Assembly (NCBI GenBank): GCA_020226215.1
Contig: CM035227.1
Location: 5,945,343-6,009,342 of the forward strand
DNA: 64,000 nucleotides
Source: Sindora glabra
Lineage: Eukaryota > Streptophyta > Magnoliopsida > Fabales > Fabaceae
Direction: 5' to 3'
Shown: positions 13,501-26,335 of the stretch, in pieces
Numbering within the stretch: the first letter of the stretch is position 1
Layout of the letters: each line of letters begins with the position of its first letter
Notes under the pieces: model-generated
What the model saw: the letters and a program-made list of their open reading frames with translations, nothing else
What the model was told of the DNA's origin: nothing
The model's database searches: none
Program-made: the position numbers and the translations under genes

Positions 13501-14509
13501 AAGAAGGATAAGTTGGTAAATATTAAAATTAATTAAGGATAATTAATCTTTTTATAAATTATTTATGAATCAGTTAGTCAAAAACGCTAATATCACAAGT
13601 GTTTTAGAAATGGTAAATTGAAAAGTAATTATTTACTCAAATCAACTTATTAACAAATACCAAGAATAATTTATTGAAAAAGCTAATCAACTAATTTTGA
13701 TTAAATTAGCCAAAAAGTTACTTAAAATATCATTTGCCAAATATGTCCGGTACCTACCCAATTCAAAAATTCAAACCATTTAATCAAACAAAGAAATTGA
13801 CTGCAACTTCTGCGGTACTGATTAAAAGGAAAATTAAAAGAATTAAAGCTGATATAATTTTTCTGAGGAATCCAATTAAAAATCGAGTTCAACCATTTGT
13901 TGAACACTTAGCTCAAAACACAAACCTCGTAAAATAGAAATCGTATTCAAGCATCAGAAATGAAACAAATCTAAATCTTGGACTTGGTTCTTACACTTGT
14001 CATTTTCCATGCTAAGAAAGGTGCTTTCTATATTAAACAGAGACTAAATTTCAAGCCCATGAACATTAAAACGTACAAAATAGCTTTGAGTAGATCATGT
14101 TACCGCTAATGGCGATGTCAGAAGAAGCAACAACGCAGGTTTGGATGACAGTGTTCTCTTGCCTGGTAAAAGGCTGGTTCAACATGCCAGATTTCTCCAG
14201 GAATTTGGTCCAGGTCTTCACAAAGAAGAACCCCAGAATCCCGGCAGAGACGTTAAAGGAAGGGATAATCCCACTGGTGAGGTTCAGTTTCATCACTATG
14301 AAACTGAACAGTATGCTCAGCACAAAGCTCACCACAAAGGCTCTCACTGTTAATTGCCTTCCCCATGATGGAACCTCTTGGTTCTCAAGAACCCTCTCCA
14401 CAGAAAGTTCCTCTTCTTTCGGCTTTGTATTCTTCTGGTTTGGATCCCTTTCCTCCTCTGCATGAATACTATTTTCCGCTCTATCCCATGAACTTGCATT
14501 GTGAGCCAT
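10561..14509 (-). CDS. YSL copy B: Yellow Stripe-Like metal-nicotianamine (OPT family) transporter, YSL5/7/8 type
   Basis: Six exons on the minus strand: 14104-14509, 12542-12696, 12292-12389, 12070-12204, 11755-11941 and 10561-11658. All joints are GT-AG and in phase, giving 692 residues, close to the ~690 usual for this branch. YSL proteins are proton-coupled carriers of metal-nicotianamine chelates, and some YSL5/7/8 members move peptides. The order is: acidic N-terminus (1-50); TTGIIPS-like TM region (here LTSGIIPSFNVSAG); GGFGSYLFGMS; YPSGTATAHLINSFHT; SLHGLQGYK; then exon 6 with NAYGCGLTDWSLASTYGK, GAWAGASHGG, SDLMQDFKTGYLTL, IPLPMAMAIPFYIGPYF and ASGLICGDGIWTLP. Many membrane segments are evident. 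Odd points are SSDIAISG where A and C have SSGIAFSG, SFNVSAGI for SLNVSAGL, and a Val codon (GTG) at the position of Met in C (IAIAVILGDG). A ~590-bp insertion lies in intron 1. Activity is inferred from family only. Confidence 0.93.
13155..13738. mobile_element. AT-rich MITE-like insertion in intron 1 of YSL copy B
   Basis: Copies A and C read straight through from AAAA(C/T)TGCGATA to TCTACCCAACTCAAAAATTC. Copy B has ~585 extra bases there. The two ends carry inverted AATTAGTTGATTA / TAATCAACTAATT motifs (near 13172 and near 13685). There is no coding content. The family and exact target duplication could not be settled. Confidence 0.5.
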
Positions 14510-14795
14510 TTTTTTCTCTCTCTGTGCCTTTGGAAACTGCTGAGTTCATAATCCAAGGTTTATATGGAATACTGTCAGCGTGGGGAATCTTTTCGAGAAC
14601 TTTGGCTAAAGGTGGTCTTATTCTCTGAGAGTGATGGAATATCATATGGTGAGCTCATTTTGAGTATTTATCAATGAATATTAGCAGAGATTGCGATTCT
14701 CGTTATCTTCCTCTTTATTTATTTATTCATTCGCCTGCTGTGATGGAAAGAGACGTGCACAAAATTTTTATAAGAATTTCATTATATAACAAAAT
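14510..14795 (-). promoter_or_regulatory. Putative promoter / 5' UTR of YSL copy B
   Basis: This is the counterpart of the copy A flank. It keeps the minus-strand TATA-like TTATATAATG (about 14780) and the GTGCACGTC element (14752-14760). Position and paralogue conservation are the only support. Confidence 0.35.
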
Positions 14796-16977
14796 TTTAA
14801 ATTCTATTTATTTATGTTCAAAAAATAGAAAAAAGAAAAAAATGATAGATAAAATCACAAATTAAGTAAATAAGATGTTGATTCATTGAAGAGTGGAAAT
14901 TTAAATCTCGGAAGTAATCATAAAAAAATATTTCCTTGATACTTTAATTTTCAAAATACTTATCTGACTTAATGATTTATAAAAGATAAATCATTAGATT
15001 ATGTCTTTTATAACCATTTCATAGAAAAAATACTTATATATTTTATTATAATATAACATATGCCCTTATTCCTATTTAAGGGGAGAAAATAAATATAATT
15101 TTTAATATATGCAAATTATACAAAATTGACATATAAATATAAAAATGATAAGCAACTCCTTAACATTGGAGTGTAAAATAGACAGCCTGTCACCGATATA
15201 AACCGATTAAAAAAATAAATTTAATTTTAAAGATTCAAATCCACTAATATTTATGATAAATTGGACAAATTTGTAATTTTAAATTTGAATTCACAAACTT
15301 GGTGATATGAGTCGATAAGTGACAAACTAAATCTAATTAGTGATGAATTAACATATATTATCCATATCTAAAAATAAATTCAGGTTTAAAAATTCAAACT
15401 CATTAAAATTCACAATAAATAAACTCAGACTAACTCATAAATTATTTTTTTCAATAATAAAAGTGATAAAACCATCAAATATAATGAGAGAAATATGACT
15501 TTCAAAAAAATATTTAGTATTACTTAAACTAAAGGCTTTCAACATAATACACTATAATTTTACTATGATGAAATCATTTTAAAATGAAAAAATTCAAAAT
15601 CTCATATATAGAAGGACAAAATTTTATATATATTGCAAATTATCATTGCAATCTATTAAAGAAACTGCAAAAATATACAAAGAAAGCAAAATTTTCATAT
15701 TAATTATAAAAATAGTTAATTATGAGTTCAACAAATAAGTTTTAAAAAATTATTAATAATATCATAATAAAAAATTAGAAAAACACTTCTTATATTCCTT
15801 GGGTAATCAATATGGAATTAGATTTAAAAAAGAAAATTAATAAAAGGAAACTAACAAAATAAAGAGATAAAATACTGTAACCTCAATAAATCTAAATTGC
15901 CCTTTATATGTGACTTGCTTCTTCCCACGGACGGCGTCGTCTAAGGTTTTTTTATTTAAAATTGAAAAGTCTAATTATTATTGATAAGCAAAAAAAATTA
16001 TAAAATTAATATTCCTTGCATCAAGAATGATATTTTCATAAGAAACAAAGCATATGATTAAACAAATGAACCCAATTGTCCTATTTACAAAATTGATTGA
16101 AAAGAAATTCTATATAAACTAATTAATCTAAAGTAAGGGCACAAACATAATAATACAACTTTTTGTTCATGATTATAATCACTGTAATTTATTTCAAAAT
16201 ATATAATAGTTATTTTTGTCAAATCATTGAGTTTTTTTATACTCATAATTTTATGAATAAATTATCATGGCTGGTAAAAAAAAATCTATGTATGTATACT
16301 TATATTTTGAATTTTTACTTATTTTTTTAATTTTTTAATTCTATATATTATTTTTTCTTCCTTAATATAAGGATAATAAATTTTATAATTTGTTTCAAAC
16401 TTTTATTCATTTATATAGAATTTCTAGGCTTTTTAAGTGTGATTATTTCTTTCTTAAATTATTTCTAAATGATGTGAAATTGTAAATATCTTAAAATCAA
16501 TTTAAATTATATTCAAATATATAATTAGATTTACTATTAACCTTTAGGGCAATTAATGTAATTTCATAATTGTATGCATCTTTATTTGTAATTTTATTTG
16601 TTAGGTCACATAGCAAAATAAATGCCCATTGTAATTAGTGGATGGTAAAATGATTAGCAATTATCTGCTCTACTTCCATTTTAATTAAAATAAGTAAATA
16701 TAATCTAGCGAAAATGAAATAAATTTATTTCTACCATATCTTCTTCAAAAAGTTATAGAACATATTCTCTTATTTATTTTAAATGTTTAATATTTTAACG
16801 TGACCATTTTTAGAAACATAAAAATGAAACACAATAAAATTAAAAGATGAACGATTTTTTAAAAAAATAAAAAACTATGTATTAAAAAATTGTTTAATAA
16901 TTCTTGGGCAACCACTTGAAAGAGAAAAAACAATTTAGTGAAAAATTCCCATTAGTAATGGCATGGATGTTCCAATT
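14796..16977. repeat. AT-rich intergenic flank of copy B with repeat module
   Basis: No gene is visible. It aligns with the A and C flanks but lacks the ~800 bp that A has at about 2830-3620 and C at about 25690-26540. From about 16330 it contains the same AT-rich module that precedes each foldback left arm. Here the microsatellite position before AGAATTTCTAGG is not expanded. Confidence 0.5.
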
Positions 16978-17914
16978 AGATGATGACTTCTTCATACCTT
17001 AAAAGTTTGAAGAATGTCAATAAGATTTGATTTGTTGAGAAAAAGAATAAGTGAAACCCAAATCTCACAAATACCTTTTAATTAGAATGAATGAATTAAA
17101 ATGAGAAGTTACAAATATAAAATTGGATAAATTTGTACTTTTTAATTATTATTTGAAATAAATGCTAGTTACAAAATTGTTCTAATTTTTATCAAATTTA
17201 AAATAAGTAAATATGGGCATTTTTAAAATATCCAAAAGCTGAGTTCAAACCTCCTAAATTCGCTTTATATTAATATAGATCAGTAAAAATAGATGATGAC
17301 TTCCGAATATCTTAAAAGTTTGACAAGTGTCCATGTAATTTTTTTTAAAAAAGTAAAAATAAAATTCAAATCTCAATGATACCCTTTAATTAGAATGAAT
17401 AAAATATAATTGTGAAAAATTATAAATTTAAAACTAGTTAAATCTTTGCTTTTTTAATTATTATTTGAAACAAATGTCAATTACAAAATTGTTTTCCTTT
17501 TTGTCAAATTAAAAATAAGTAGAAATGAGCATTTTTGGAAAAATTAAAGAGTCGAGTTTAAACATGAATCCATTTTATATTAATATAGATTAATATAGAT
17601 AGATGATGACTTGTTTAAGCCTTAAATGTTTAAGTAGTATCCATATGATATTTGATTTTTTTGGGAAAAAGTAAAAGTGGAATCTAAATCCCAATAATTT
17701 TAATGTTTGATTCATAAAATTTTTCTTATATTCTTGTAAATGTGATAATTTTATTTTTCACTTAAATTTTTTAAAAAATAATACCAAGAATCACAAAAAT
17801 ATTTTTTAACTTAGTATTCTTCTAAAATATTTTCATAAAATAGATGGGTATCATATATTTTCACAATATAAAAATATTTAATCGATATAAAAGGACTATT
17901 TTCTTCACTCTATT

Positions 17915-18196
17915 ACTCGTCATAATTAACTATAATCTATCACCACATATTGCAAATAATCACCACCTTATTACTATCTATCATCGATGATCATTGCCGA
18001 TCATCACTCATTTTCGATGACCATTGTTAGCTATTAACTATCATCTATCACCATTTACCACTATATACCGCTAGTACCATCATCAGTGATTATTATCAAT
18101 CACTATCTATTATTGATAACCATTATTAGTCATCATTTACTACTAGTAATCATCATTTATAACTACCCACTACTAGTTATCAACATCCATTATTAA
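17915..18196. repeat. Degenerate 30-bp minisatellite (copy II, left part)
   Basis: These are triplet-rich units (ATC, ACC, ATT) in the same 30-bp phase as the other two arrays. The array is cut at about 18197 by foreign sequence and resumes at about 19075. Confidence 0.65.
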
Positions 18197-19074
18197 GGTT
18201 GAAAATTTTGAGTCTAATTACTACAAACCACTTGCCCAAATTCAAAGTTATGTGATTTAAGTTAGACTAAATATTGCAATAGATAGAAACGGGTGAAATT
18301 TAAAAAAAAATTAATTATATGGCAAGTGTGGGTTAAAATTCACCATCCAATATTAACCACAACCTACCTACTAATATTCAAAGGATAACATTATTTTAGG
18401 CATTGGTTGCCAAAAAAAATTATTAGCTTCCTCCTTATCATCACTCATTAGATAAACATTAAAAATATAACCTAACTTTTTGCCCTCTACTCTGTCTATA
18501 GCAAGCAACCCAACCATAGTAATCTATATATAACCAATTCATTTACCTAAAAATTCTATATATTTAAGGAACACACTAGGTTCATTTATTCATTTCATCT
18601 ATATAAACTAAAACAAAAATTGGTAATGTTAGTCTTTGAAATAGATTTCATTTCCATTTATATCTTATTTTAATTTTAATTTTAAGTTTATTAATTTCTT
18701 TAACAAAGTACAATAATGATCTATATATAGCTAACTCCATTTAATAGGAGAATGCTTACTAGTTTTTTAGTATCAATTTTGCAGGTGGAAATAATAGTAT
18801 TTCACATAGATTTAGATTATTCTATGATAATGTCACATACAAGAAAATAGGTGGTAAACTAATTTGTAAAATGACTAGTGCGAAGGACATTTCTATTTAA
18901 AGTACTCTAGATTTATCCACACCAAATGGTACCCGTTGGTACCCACGAAGTGCAGGTCTAAGTAGGCAACATAGTTTTTGCGAGCAGTTGCAAGTCCAAT
19001 TTTACAACATATAATTTTGGGTGAGCAATTAGTTTAAAGGTCCTTAACTGTTCCTACCCACCCAATTTCCAATC
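18197..19074. mobile_element. Copy-B-specific ~880-bp insertion inside the minisatellite
   Basis: The minisatellite stops at 18196 and resumes at about 19075, and copies I and III show no equivalent. The inserted sequence is less repetitive, with motifs such as GGCAAGTGTGGGTTAAAATT, GGTACCCGTTGGTACCCACG and CTACCCACCCAATTTCC, and no long open frame. No clear terminal inverted repeats or target duplication were found, so the class is unknown. Confidence 0.5.
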
Positions 19075-19510
19075 CTATCTACTATCATCCATTATTGGTC
19101 ATATTTAGTCATTATTTATTACTAGTTATCATTGCTAATCACCACCTATCCATTTTCAATTACCATTATCAGTTATTATCTATTGTCAATAACTATTACT
19201 TACTATCACCCAGTCATCAATAATCATTATTCACTACCATTCATCGCCTATTGCTAATAATTATTATCAGTTATTACTTACCATTAATGACCATCGTTCA
19301 TTACTATCCATCACTGGTAACTATAATTTATTGTTATCCATTGTTGGTAATCAAAGTCAATCACTACCTATCCCCAATAACCACTACGAGCCGTTACCTA
19401 TTTCCAACCAACCACCATCCATCATCGGCAACTATTGCTGTCACCATCCATTATTGATGACCATCATCTGTTACTCTTACTTACCATTAGTAATTACCGT
19501 CACTACTAAA
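19075..19510. repeat. Degenerate 30-bp minisatellite (copy II, right part)
   Basis: This continues the array with units such as CCACTACGAGCCGTTACC and CCACCATCCATCATCGGC. Overlapping plus-strand open frames here (about 19251-19531) are by-products of a stop-poor triplet repeat. Confidence 0.65.
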
Positions 19511-20218
19511 TTTTTAATGGATTTTTTTTAATTAAATAATATTTTTTAAAATATCAAAATAATTAAAATATAATATTGTACCATTTTTAGGAACATTTCT
19601 AATTGAATCTAACATAAAAATATTGTATTCCTATAAATTAAATTTAAAAGGAACATATTTTTGAAAATATTACAATTATTAAAAATGTTTGATTCCATAA
19701 ATAAAATGTTACCTTGAATAGAATGAATAAGATAAAATCATGAGAAGTTACAAATTTAAAATTGGATAAATTTTTATTTTTTAACCATTATTTGAATTAA
19801 ATATCAGTTATAGAGTTATTTTGATTTTTATCAAATTTAAAATAAGTACATATAGACTTTTTTGTAAAATCAAAAACTGGAATTTAAACCTCATAAATCC
19901 ATTTCATATTAATATAAATAGATGATGACATCCTAATATCTTAAATGTTTGAGAAGTGTTTCTATAATATTTTTTTTCTTTTGGAAAAAGTGAAAGTAGA
20001 ATTCAAATTTTAACAATACTTTTTAATTAGAATGAATAAGATATAACTGTAAAAAAATTATGAATTTAAAACAAGATAATTTTTTATTTTTTGAAATAAA
20101 TATCAATTGTTGAGTTATCTTAATTTTTTTTCAAATTTAAAATAAGTAAATTTTAACTTTTTTGCAAAACTAAAACGTAGAGTCTAAACCTCACAATTTC
20201 CTTTATATTAATATAGAT

Positions 20219-20935
20219 AATTATCTAAAAGGAAGAAAGAAAAAGAAGAAAAGAGAAATAGAAAAATAAGACAAAAAAAAAGAAGAATTGGTAACAGAAA
20301 AACATTTAGAACTCAAATATACCGAAGATAGAAACTAATATATATTATAAAGTGAGTCGTGAGGTTTGAACTTCACTTTTTAATTTTCTAAAAAAGTTCA
20401 TATTTACTTATTTTAAAATTTATAAAAATCAGGATAATTTTGTAATTGATAATTATCTTAAATAATAATTAAAAAGTAAAAATTTATGCAAATTTAAATT
20501 CATAACTTATCACAAATCAATGTTATTCATTCTAATCATTCTAATTAAAAGGTATTGTTGAGATTTAAATCCCCCCTTTATTTTTTCCAAAAGAATTAAA
20601 TGCTACATGACACTTCTCAACCATTTAAGAAATTAAGAAGTCAACATCTATCTTTACTAATCTACACTAATACAAGGGAAATCGTTGGCGTTTGAATTCA
20701 CTTTTTTATTTTACAAAAAAATCTATGTCTACTTATTTTAAATTTGATATAAAATTAGAACAACTCAGTAACTAACATTTATTTAAAATAATAATTAAAA
20801 AATAAAAAGTTTATCCAATTTTAAATTTGTAACTTATCACAATTATATCTTCTTCATTCTAATTAAAAGATATTATTGAGATTTGAATTCCACCTGTACT
20901 TTACTTCATGTTCTATTCAATCCTGCAGCTACTAT
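20219..20935 (-). repeat. Foldback-like element II, short centre and inverted right arm
   Basis: A ~125-bp centre (20219-20343, with the TTATCTAAAAGGAAG motif) is followed by about two inverted units, 20345-20655 and 20660-20910. The arm ends ~115 bp downstream of the YSL copy C stop, the same spacing as in copy B. Confidence 0.65.
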
Positions 20936-21047
20936 CCAAAGATAATTACTAGAAATATAAAATCAAGCAAACTGTTATTTTACAGATTTACCCGCCAGTA
21001 ACATGCTTAGAACAGCACAAGAATTTAATTCCAAAATAAATCTAGCC

Positions 21048-24000
21048 TCAATTACCCAAGAATGCATCAACCTTGGCATTTGCCGCCCTTGACAAGAATT
21101 TCATGCAAATTGGTGGCTTGACTCCAGCAAGAGCAAGGATTGAAGCAGGCAGAGTCCATATCCCATCACCACATATCAAACCAGAAGCTACTGCTGGACC
21201 AAAGGCATCTGCCTTGGCCTTGTTTATCTTTTCCCACACAAATAATATCAGACTTCCAACACACATATCAATGGCAAAGTATGGCCCAATGTAGAAAGGA
21301 ATTGCCATTGCCATTGGAAGTGGTATAAACCTTCCCCTCTTACCCATCAAGTCTTTGATCAAGTTTATCAGAATGGCAGAACCGAAGAATACATAACAAA
21401 GCAACAAGCACTTCTTCGGTAGAGATGAGAAGCCTTCTACTCCCAACATAGCCATGTTACGGTAGACAATAGCATATGGTGCTGGATATTGACTTTTAGG
21501 CAACCCAAGGTCAGGAAATGCTTTGTAGAAGATCCAAAATACACAAGGAGAAATCACACAACCCATTGTTGTTCCAATTACTTGACTCACAAACATAGAG
21601 CGAGGTGAGGCTAGGGTAAGGTAGCCAGTCTTGAAATCCTGCATCAGGTCGGAGGCTGTGGAGACAATGTTCATCATGACTCCACAGGCCGCGAGACCAG
21701 CAAGGACTCCACCATGTGATGCACCGGCCCATGCTCCGATTGTGAAGATGGCCAGCTTTCCATAGGTGGAAGCAAGGGACCAATCAGTTAGCCCGCAGCC
21801 ATAAGCATTACAGAATGCTAAGGTGGGAGCAAATAGGTAGATGACCAATATGTAGTACCATCTCAATTGGTGAAAGATGTGTGGAAGAGTAGCTGTAGAG
21901 ACAGCAGCTATGGCAACGTAGCCTGCAACTGCAAACCATGTGGGGATTTGATCTTTAAGAAAGATTTGGGTGCGGCGTTGGTCATCATAAGATAGCTGAG
22001 AACTTGAGGAGCTCTGATCAACAGGAAGAACATTTTCCCTTCTCCTGGCCCGGATTTGATAATACAGCCCCGAGAGGGTATGACTTAGCACCTTGAAGAA
22101 GTTATATAAGCCATCTCCCAGGATCATGGCTATGGCTATAAATACCTGAACTCAAATGGTACAGTGAATTCGATGAAGCAAGAAGTCACAGAAAGCATCT
22201 AAACAGAACGACAAACCCATGTTTTACAGCGAGAAACTCACCTTGTAACCTTGGAGACCATGCAGACTGTCTAAATCGTCTGCAGGATACCAATGACCCT
22301 TTTTGTTTTCTATGAGTGGCCACATGAGTCCCCAAGAAAGAATTCCTCCAAGGAGCACCGAGATATTAATGATGTATGGGCAGATCATTCCCACTCCAAT
22401 ATAGATTGCAGAAAAATCAAAATAAAACCTGCAAATAAATGATGGTTAGTTAAGCACAGCAATTCAAATTAAGGCTTAGCATCTTGCTATCAGATTCATG
22501 TGCAATTTTATCTTGAGTCAGATGAATTTCTTCATTAAGAAGGAAGTTACACATACTTGTACTTGTATGCTTTGAGCCCTAGTGATGGGAAGGCTTGAAA
22601 TCCACAATCATCAGTAGCAGTGTAGAACCATTGGAAAAAACCCCATACAAAACTTAAAGTGAAGAATTTCCCCAACTCCTTCACTTGCTTCCTGCAACAG
22701 TAGAAAAGAAATAGTCAGTTGATTTTCCCCTCCAACTTCTGATAAAATCACATTTGACTTCAGTTAATAATGCCTTACTTTGCTAGTTTGGCCCCTTGAG
22801 GAGTATGGAAGCTGTTGATGAGATGAGCGGTTGCAGTACCGCTTGGATACGTCAACTTGAAATCAATAACCATAATCTACAACCAATAATAGAAGCCACA
22901 TCAATAAAGATTATATTGGAGTAAGAAACCGAGATGCTATTATTAAACAGTTAATGCGGTAAAATTAACAGCACAGCTCCTTATTCATTTTCCAAAAACT
23001 GATTCTTCGGGATTTATAATGTTTCTTAAATTCATTTTTCAATTTCTTTCTCAGTAAAATAGGATATCTATGGATATTGCAGTCAATAGTTTATACGTTC
23101 ATCACACCTTTCGGAGAGGTACAACTGAGAAGAGGCCAAGGAAGCTAACAACAAAGAGAAAACCAATTATCCATCCTAATGCTGGGTTCTTGAAATCATG
23201 TTCGTCTGAAGATTGTTTTGCAACGCGTTCACTCATTCCAAAAAGGTAACTCCCAAAACCTCCTGTTGATACGAAACAATCACAAAGTAAGAATTTTCAT
23301 TCTAGCAGCGCTAATTATGGCCCAACCAATCATAGTTCCCATATTACAAAGTTGGTTATGTTTCCTTTCAGAAATGTAACATCAGAATACCAGTGCAGAA
23401 TTCACATTTTAGGTCTAAAATTTCAACATAAAATTGGGTGGGCATGAAATACTGCTGGAAGGACAAAAAGAATTAATGATGGCAGAGAGAAAGTGGAAAA
23501 GTGAAAAAGTTTCTGATGATATTTATTAATTGAAGCTAACTCTATTGATCAATATTAATCCCAATTAGTTGAGATATTCAGACAAGTTACCACTTTGCTT
23601 TCATAACGTATGAAAAGGAAAAGGGAAAGAGTTGACTGTTAGCATTAAAGTGCTTTTGGAACTATGCATCAAGACTAAAGGGGCTTTAATTAATATAAGA
23701 TGAATAATTAATTTAATATAACTTAGCCGTAACATTTATGTAGTTCTAAACACGACCCAGCTTCTTCTGAAGTCAATGATGTGCAGTGGACATCATATCA
23801 AACATAGCGTTATCTTTCAAGGCATAAAAAAAACTGATGGTTTTGCTCCTCCTGCAGTTTCATAATTTATGAGCTCTAAGACTGTAGTGTCTGATAGTGA
23901 CTATCGACTAAATATAATCCTTGCCTACAGAAAATTGCGATATCTACCCAACTCAAAAATTCAAACCATTTAATCAAACAAAGAAATTGACTGCAACTTC

Positions 24001-24716
24001 TGCAGATTCCACTGCCCAGTTGATACTGATTAAAAAGAAAATTAAAAGAATTAAAACTGATATAATTTTTCTGAGGAATCCAATTAAAAAACGAGTTCAA
24101 CCATTTATTGAACATTTAGCTCAAACCACAAACCTCGTAAATTAGAAATCATATTCAAGCATCAGAAATGAAACAAATCTAGATCTTGGGCTTGGGTTTA
24201 CACATGTCATTTTCCATGCTAAGAACGGTGCTTCCTATATTAAACAGAGACCAAATTTCAAGCCCAGGAATATTAAAACGTACAAAATTGTTTTGAATAG
24301 ATTATATTACCGCTAAAGGCGATGCCAGAAGAAGCAACAACGCAGGTTTGGATGACAGTGTTCTCTTGCCTGGTGAAGGGCTGGTTCAACATGCCAGATT
24401 TCTCCAGGAATTTGGTCCAGGTCTTAACAAAGAAGAAACCCAGGAGGCCCGCAGAGACGTTGAGGGAAGGGATAATCCCAGTAGTGAGATTCAGTTTCAT
24501 CACTATGAAACTGAACAGTATGCTCAGCACAAAGCTCACCACAAAGGCTCTCACTGTTAATTGCTTCCTCCATGACGGAACCTCTTGGTTCTCAAAAACC
24601 CTCTCCACAGAAAGTTCCTCTTCTTTCGGCTTTGTGTTCTTCTGGTTTGGATCCCATTCCTCCTCTGCATTAATACTATTCTCCGCTCTGTCCCATGAAC
24701 TTGCATTGTGAGCCAT
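21048..24716 (-). CDS. YSL copy C: Yellow Stripe-Like metal-nicotianamine (OPT family) transporter, YSL5/7/8 type
   Basis: Six exons on the minus strand: 24311-24716, 23108-23262, 22779-22876, 22557-22691, 22242-22428 and 21048-22145. Lengths and phases equal those of copy B, and the protein is 692 aa. It starts MAHNASSWDRAENSINAEEE and ends NAKVDAFLGN. It keeps the family consensus where B departs from it: LTTGIIPSLNVSAG, SSGIAFSGGFGSYLFGM, IAIAMILGDG and HTPQGAKLAK. Exon 6 carries the long conserved membrane half with NAYGCGLTDWSLASTYGK, SDLMQDFKTGYLTL and GLICGDGIWTLP. The expected role is proton-coupled uptake of metal-nicotianamine complexes or peptides across the plasma or an internal membrane, by family knowledge only. 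Intron 1 (23263-24310) is the shortest of the three. C is the best candidate for the least changed copy of the cluster. Confidence 0.94.
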
Positions 24717-25030
24717 TTTTTTTTTCCCTCTGCCTTGTGGAAACTGCTTAGTTTATAATCCAAAGTTTATGGAGTACTGCCAGCCGGTATCTTTTGGAGA
24801 ACTTTGACCAGAGGAATCCTTATCCTCCGAGAGGAATGGAATATCCGATTACGAACCTATATAGTAGTGTGTACTTTTCCACATCACTTCGAATGTAAAA
24901 TCTTTGGGATCATCTTAGAATTTCCCTTCTCGTTCGGTATCTTCCTTTTCACTTATTTTTTTCATTCGTCTGCTGTGATGGAAAGAGACCTGCACAAAAA
25001 TTTCATAAGAATTTCATTATATGGCAATTT
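24717..25030 (-). promoter_or_regulatory. Putative promoter / 5' UTR of YSL copy C
   Basis: This is homologous to the A and B flanks but has diverged. The element at 24987-24995 reads GTGCAGGTC in place of GTGCACGTC, which removes the ACGT core. The TATA-like region reads CATATAATG in place of TATATAATG. The effect on expression is not known. Confidence 0.33.
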
Positions 25031-26267
25031 TAAATTTTATTTTACTTATGTTCAAAAATTATAAATAGATAAAATGCTAGATAAAATCACAAATTAAATA
25101 AATAAGATGTTGGTTCATTGAAGAATAGGGATTTAAATTTCGAAAATAGTCAAAAAGGGATAATTCATTAATTTTTGAATTTTCAAAATGCTTATCCCAC
25201 TTGAAGATTTATAAAAGATAAATCATTAATTAAATCTTCTCTCACCATCTCATGGAAAAAATACTTGTATATTTTCATTATAATATATACCCTTATTCCT
25301 ATTTAAGGGGAGAAAATAAATACGATCTTTTATATTTTAAAAATTAAAAATTATAATTTTTAATATATGTAATTATATAAATTTTACATATAAACATGAA
25401 AAATAACAAATAATTCTTTTTAACATAGAAGTGCAAAATAAGCTGTGCCTCATGAATATAGACTAATCCATGATAAATTAATTTGGATTATTTATATTAA
25501 AAAATAAGTTTAATTTTAAAAGTTTAAACTTATTAAAATTCATAATAAATCGAATCAATTCATAAATTTTGATTATAAATCTACTGATTTAATAAATATA
25601 AGTTAACTTGTAATAGATTAAATTTGCAATGGATTAATTCATATTATCTACGTTCAAAAATAAATCTAATTTTCAAGATTCAAAGCCATCGTATGGAAAT
25701 CAATTTGTAAATTATGACTCATTTTACGCCCAATTTAATGAGTGAGGGCATAGACAGGTGCCATTTTGGAACCTGTATTCTAACTAATAGAATAAGCAAA
25801 GTGAAGTGGGAAGGCGGGATCGACTGCCTAACGAACTTTGGGATGGCGTGAAGTAACTTGACACCTGCAGGATCATCAAAGATGCCACTTACAAATATTT
25901 TATCGCTAGATATTTGTCACTGCTCTTTCCTCCCAAAGTTGGATTGCCCCCTCTTGTGGATATTTATGTGAAAGTAATGTGATTTTACATAGTGTCGATT
26001 TATTCAACATTTTTTCAAATGATATATACATAGTACATCCGCACTCGGGAGAAACTAAAATTTTGATGTTAGGATTGATATATAATTTTTTTAGAATTAA
26101 TTTAATAATTTACAATATAATATATAAAATTAAATGGAGATTTGGAACTGAGGCCCCCTTACAGTTTCCTCCTTATCCCGCCACTGCCTACGGATAACTT
26201 CAAATTTAGATATCTGTTTTGTTTTATGTTATATTTAATTATATAAAAAGAATTATTTATTAAAAAG

Positions 26268-26335
<68 letters not shown>

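Larger units (their letters stand above)
17699..19715. mobile_element. Harbinger/Tourist-like insertion with minisatellite (copy II)
   Basis: It sits in the same place in the host repeat unit as 6152-7237. The left end has TAATGTTTGATTCATAAAA and the right end has AATGTTACCTTGAATAG. The longer size is due to an extra ~880-bp block inside its minisatellite. Confidence 0.5.
16978..20218 (+). repeat. Foldback-like element II, left arm with nested insertions
   Basis: Unit starts are near 16978, 17292, 17600 and 19920. The third unit is interrupted by the Harbinger-like insertion (about 17699-19715), as in copies I and III. It ends at a CTTTATATTAATATAGAT motif near 20218. Confidence 0.7.

Noticed and set aside
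14674..14865. Small plus-strand frame in the copy B 5' flank
   Set aside because: Lies in the shared promoter/leader region and is not conserved as a protein in A and C.
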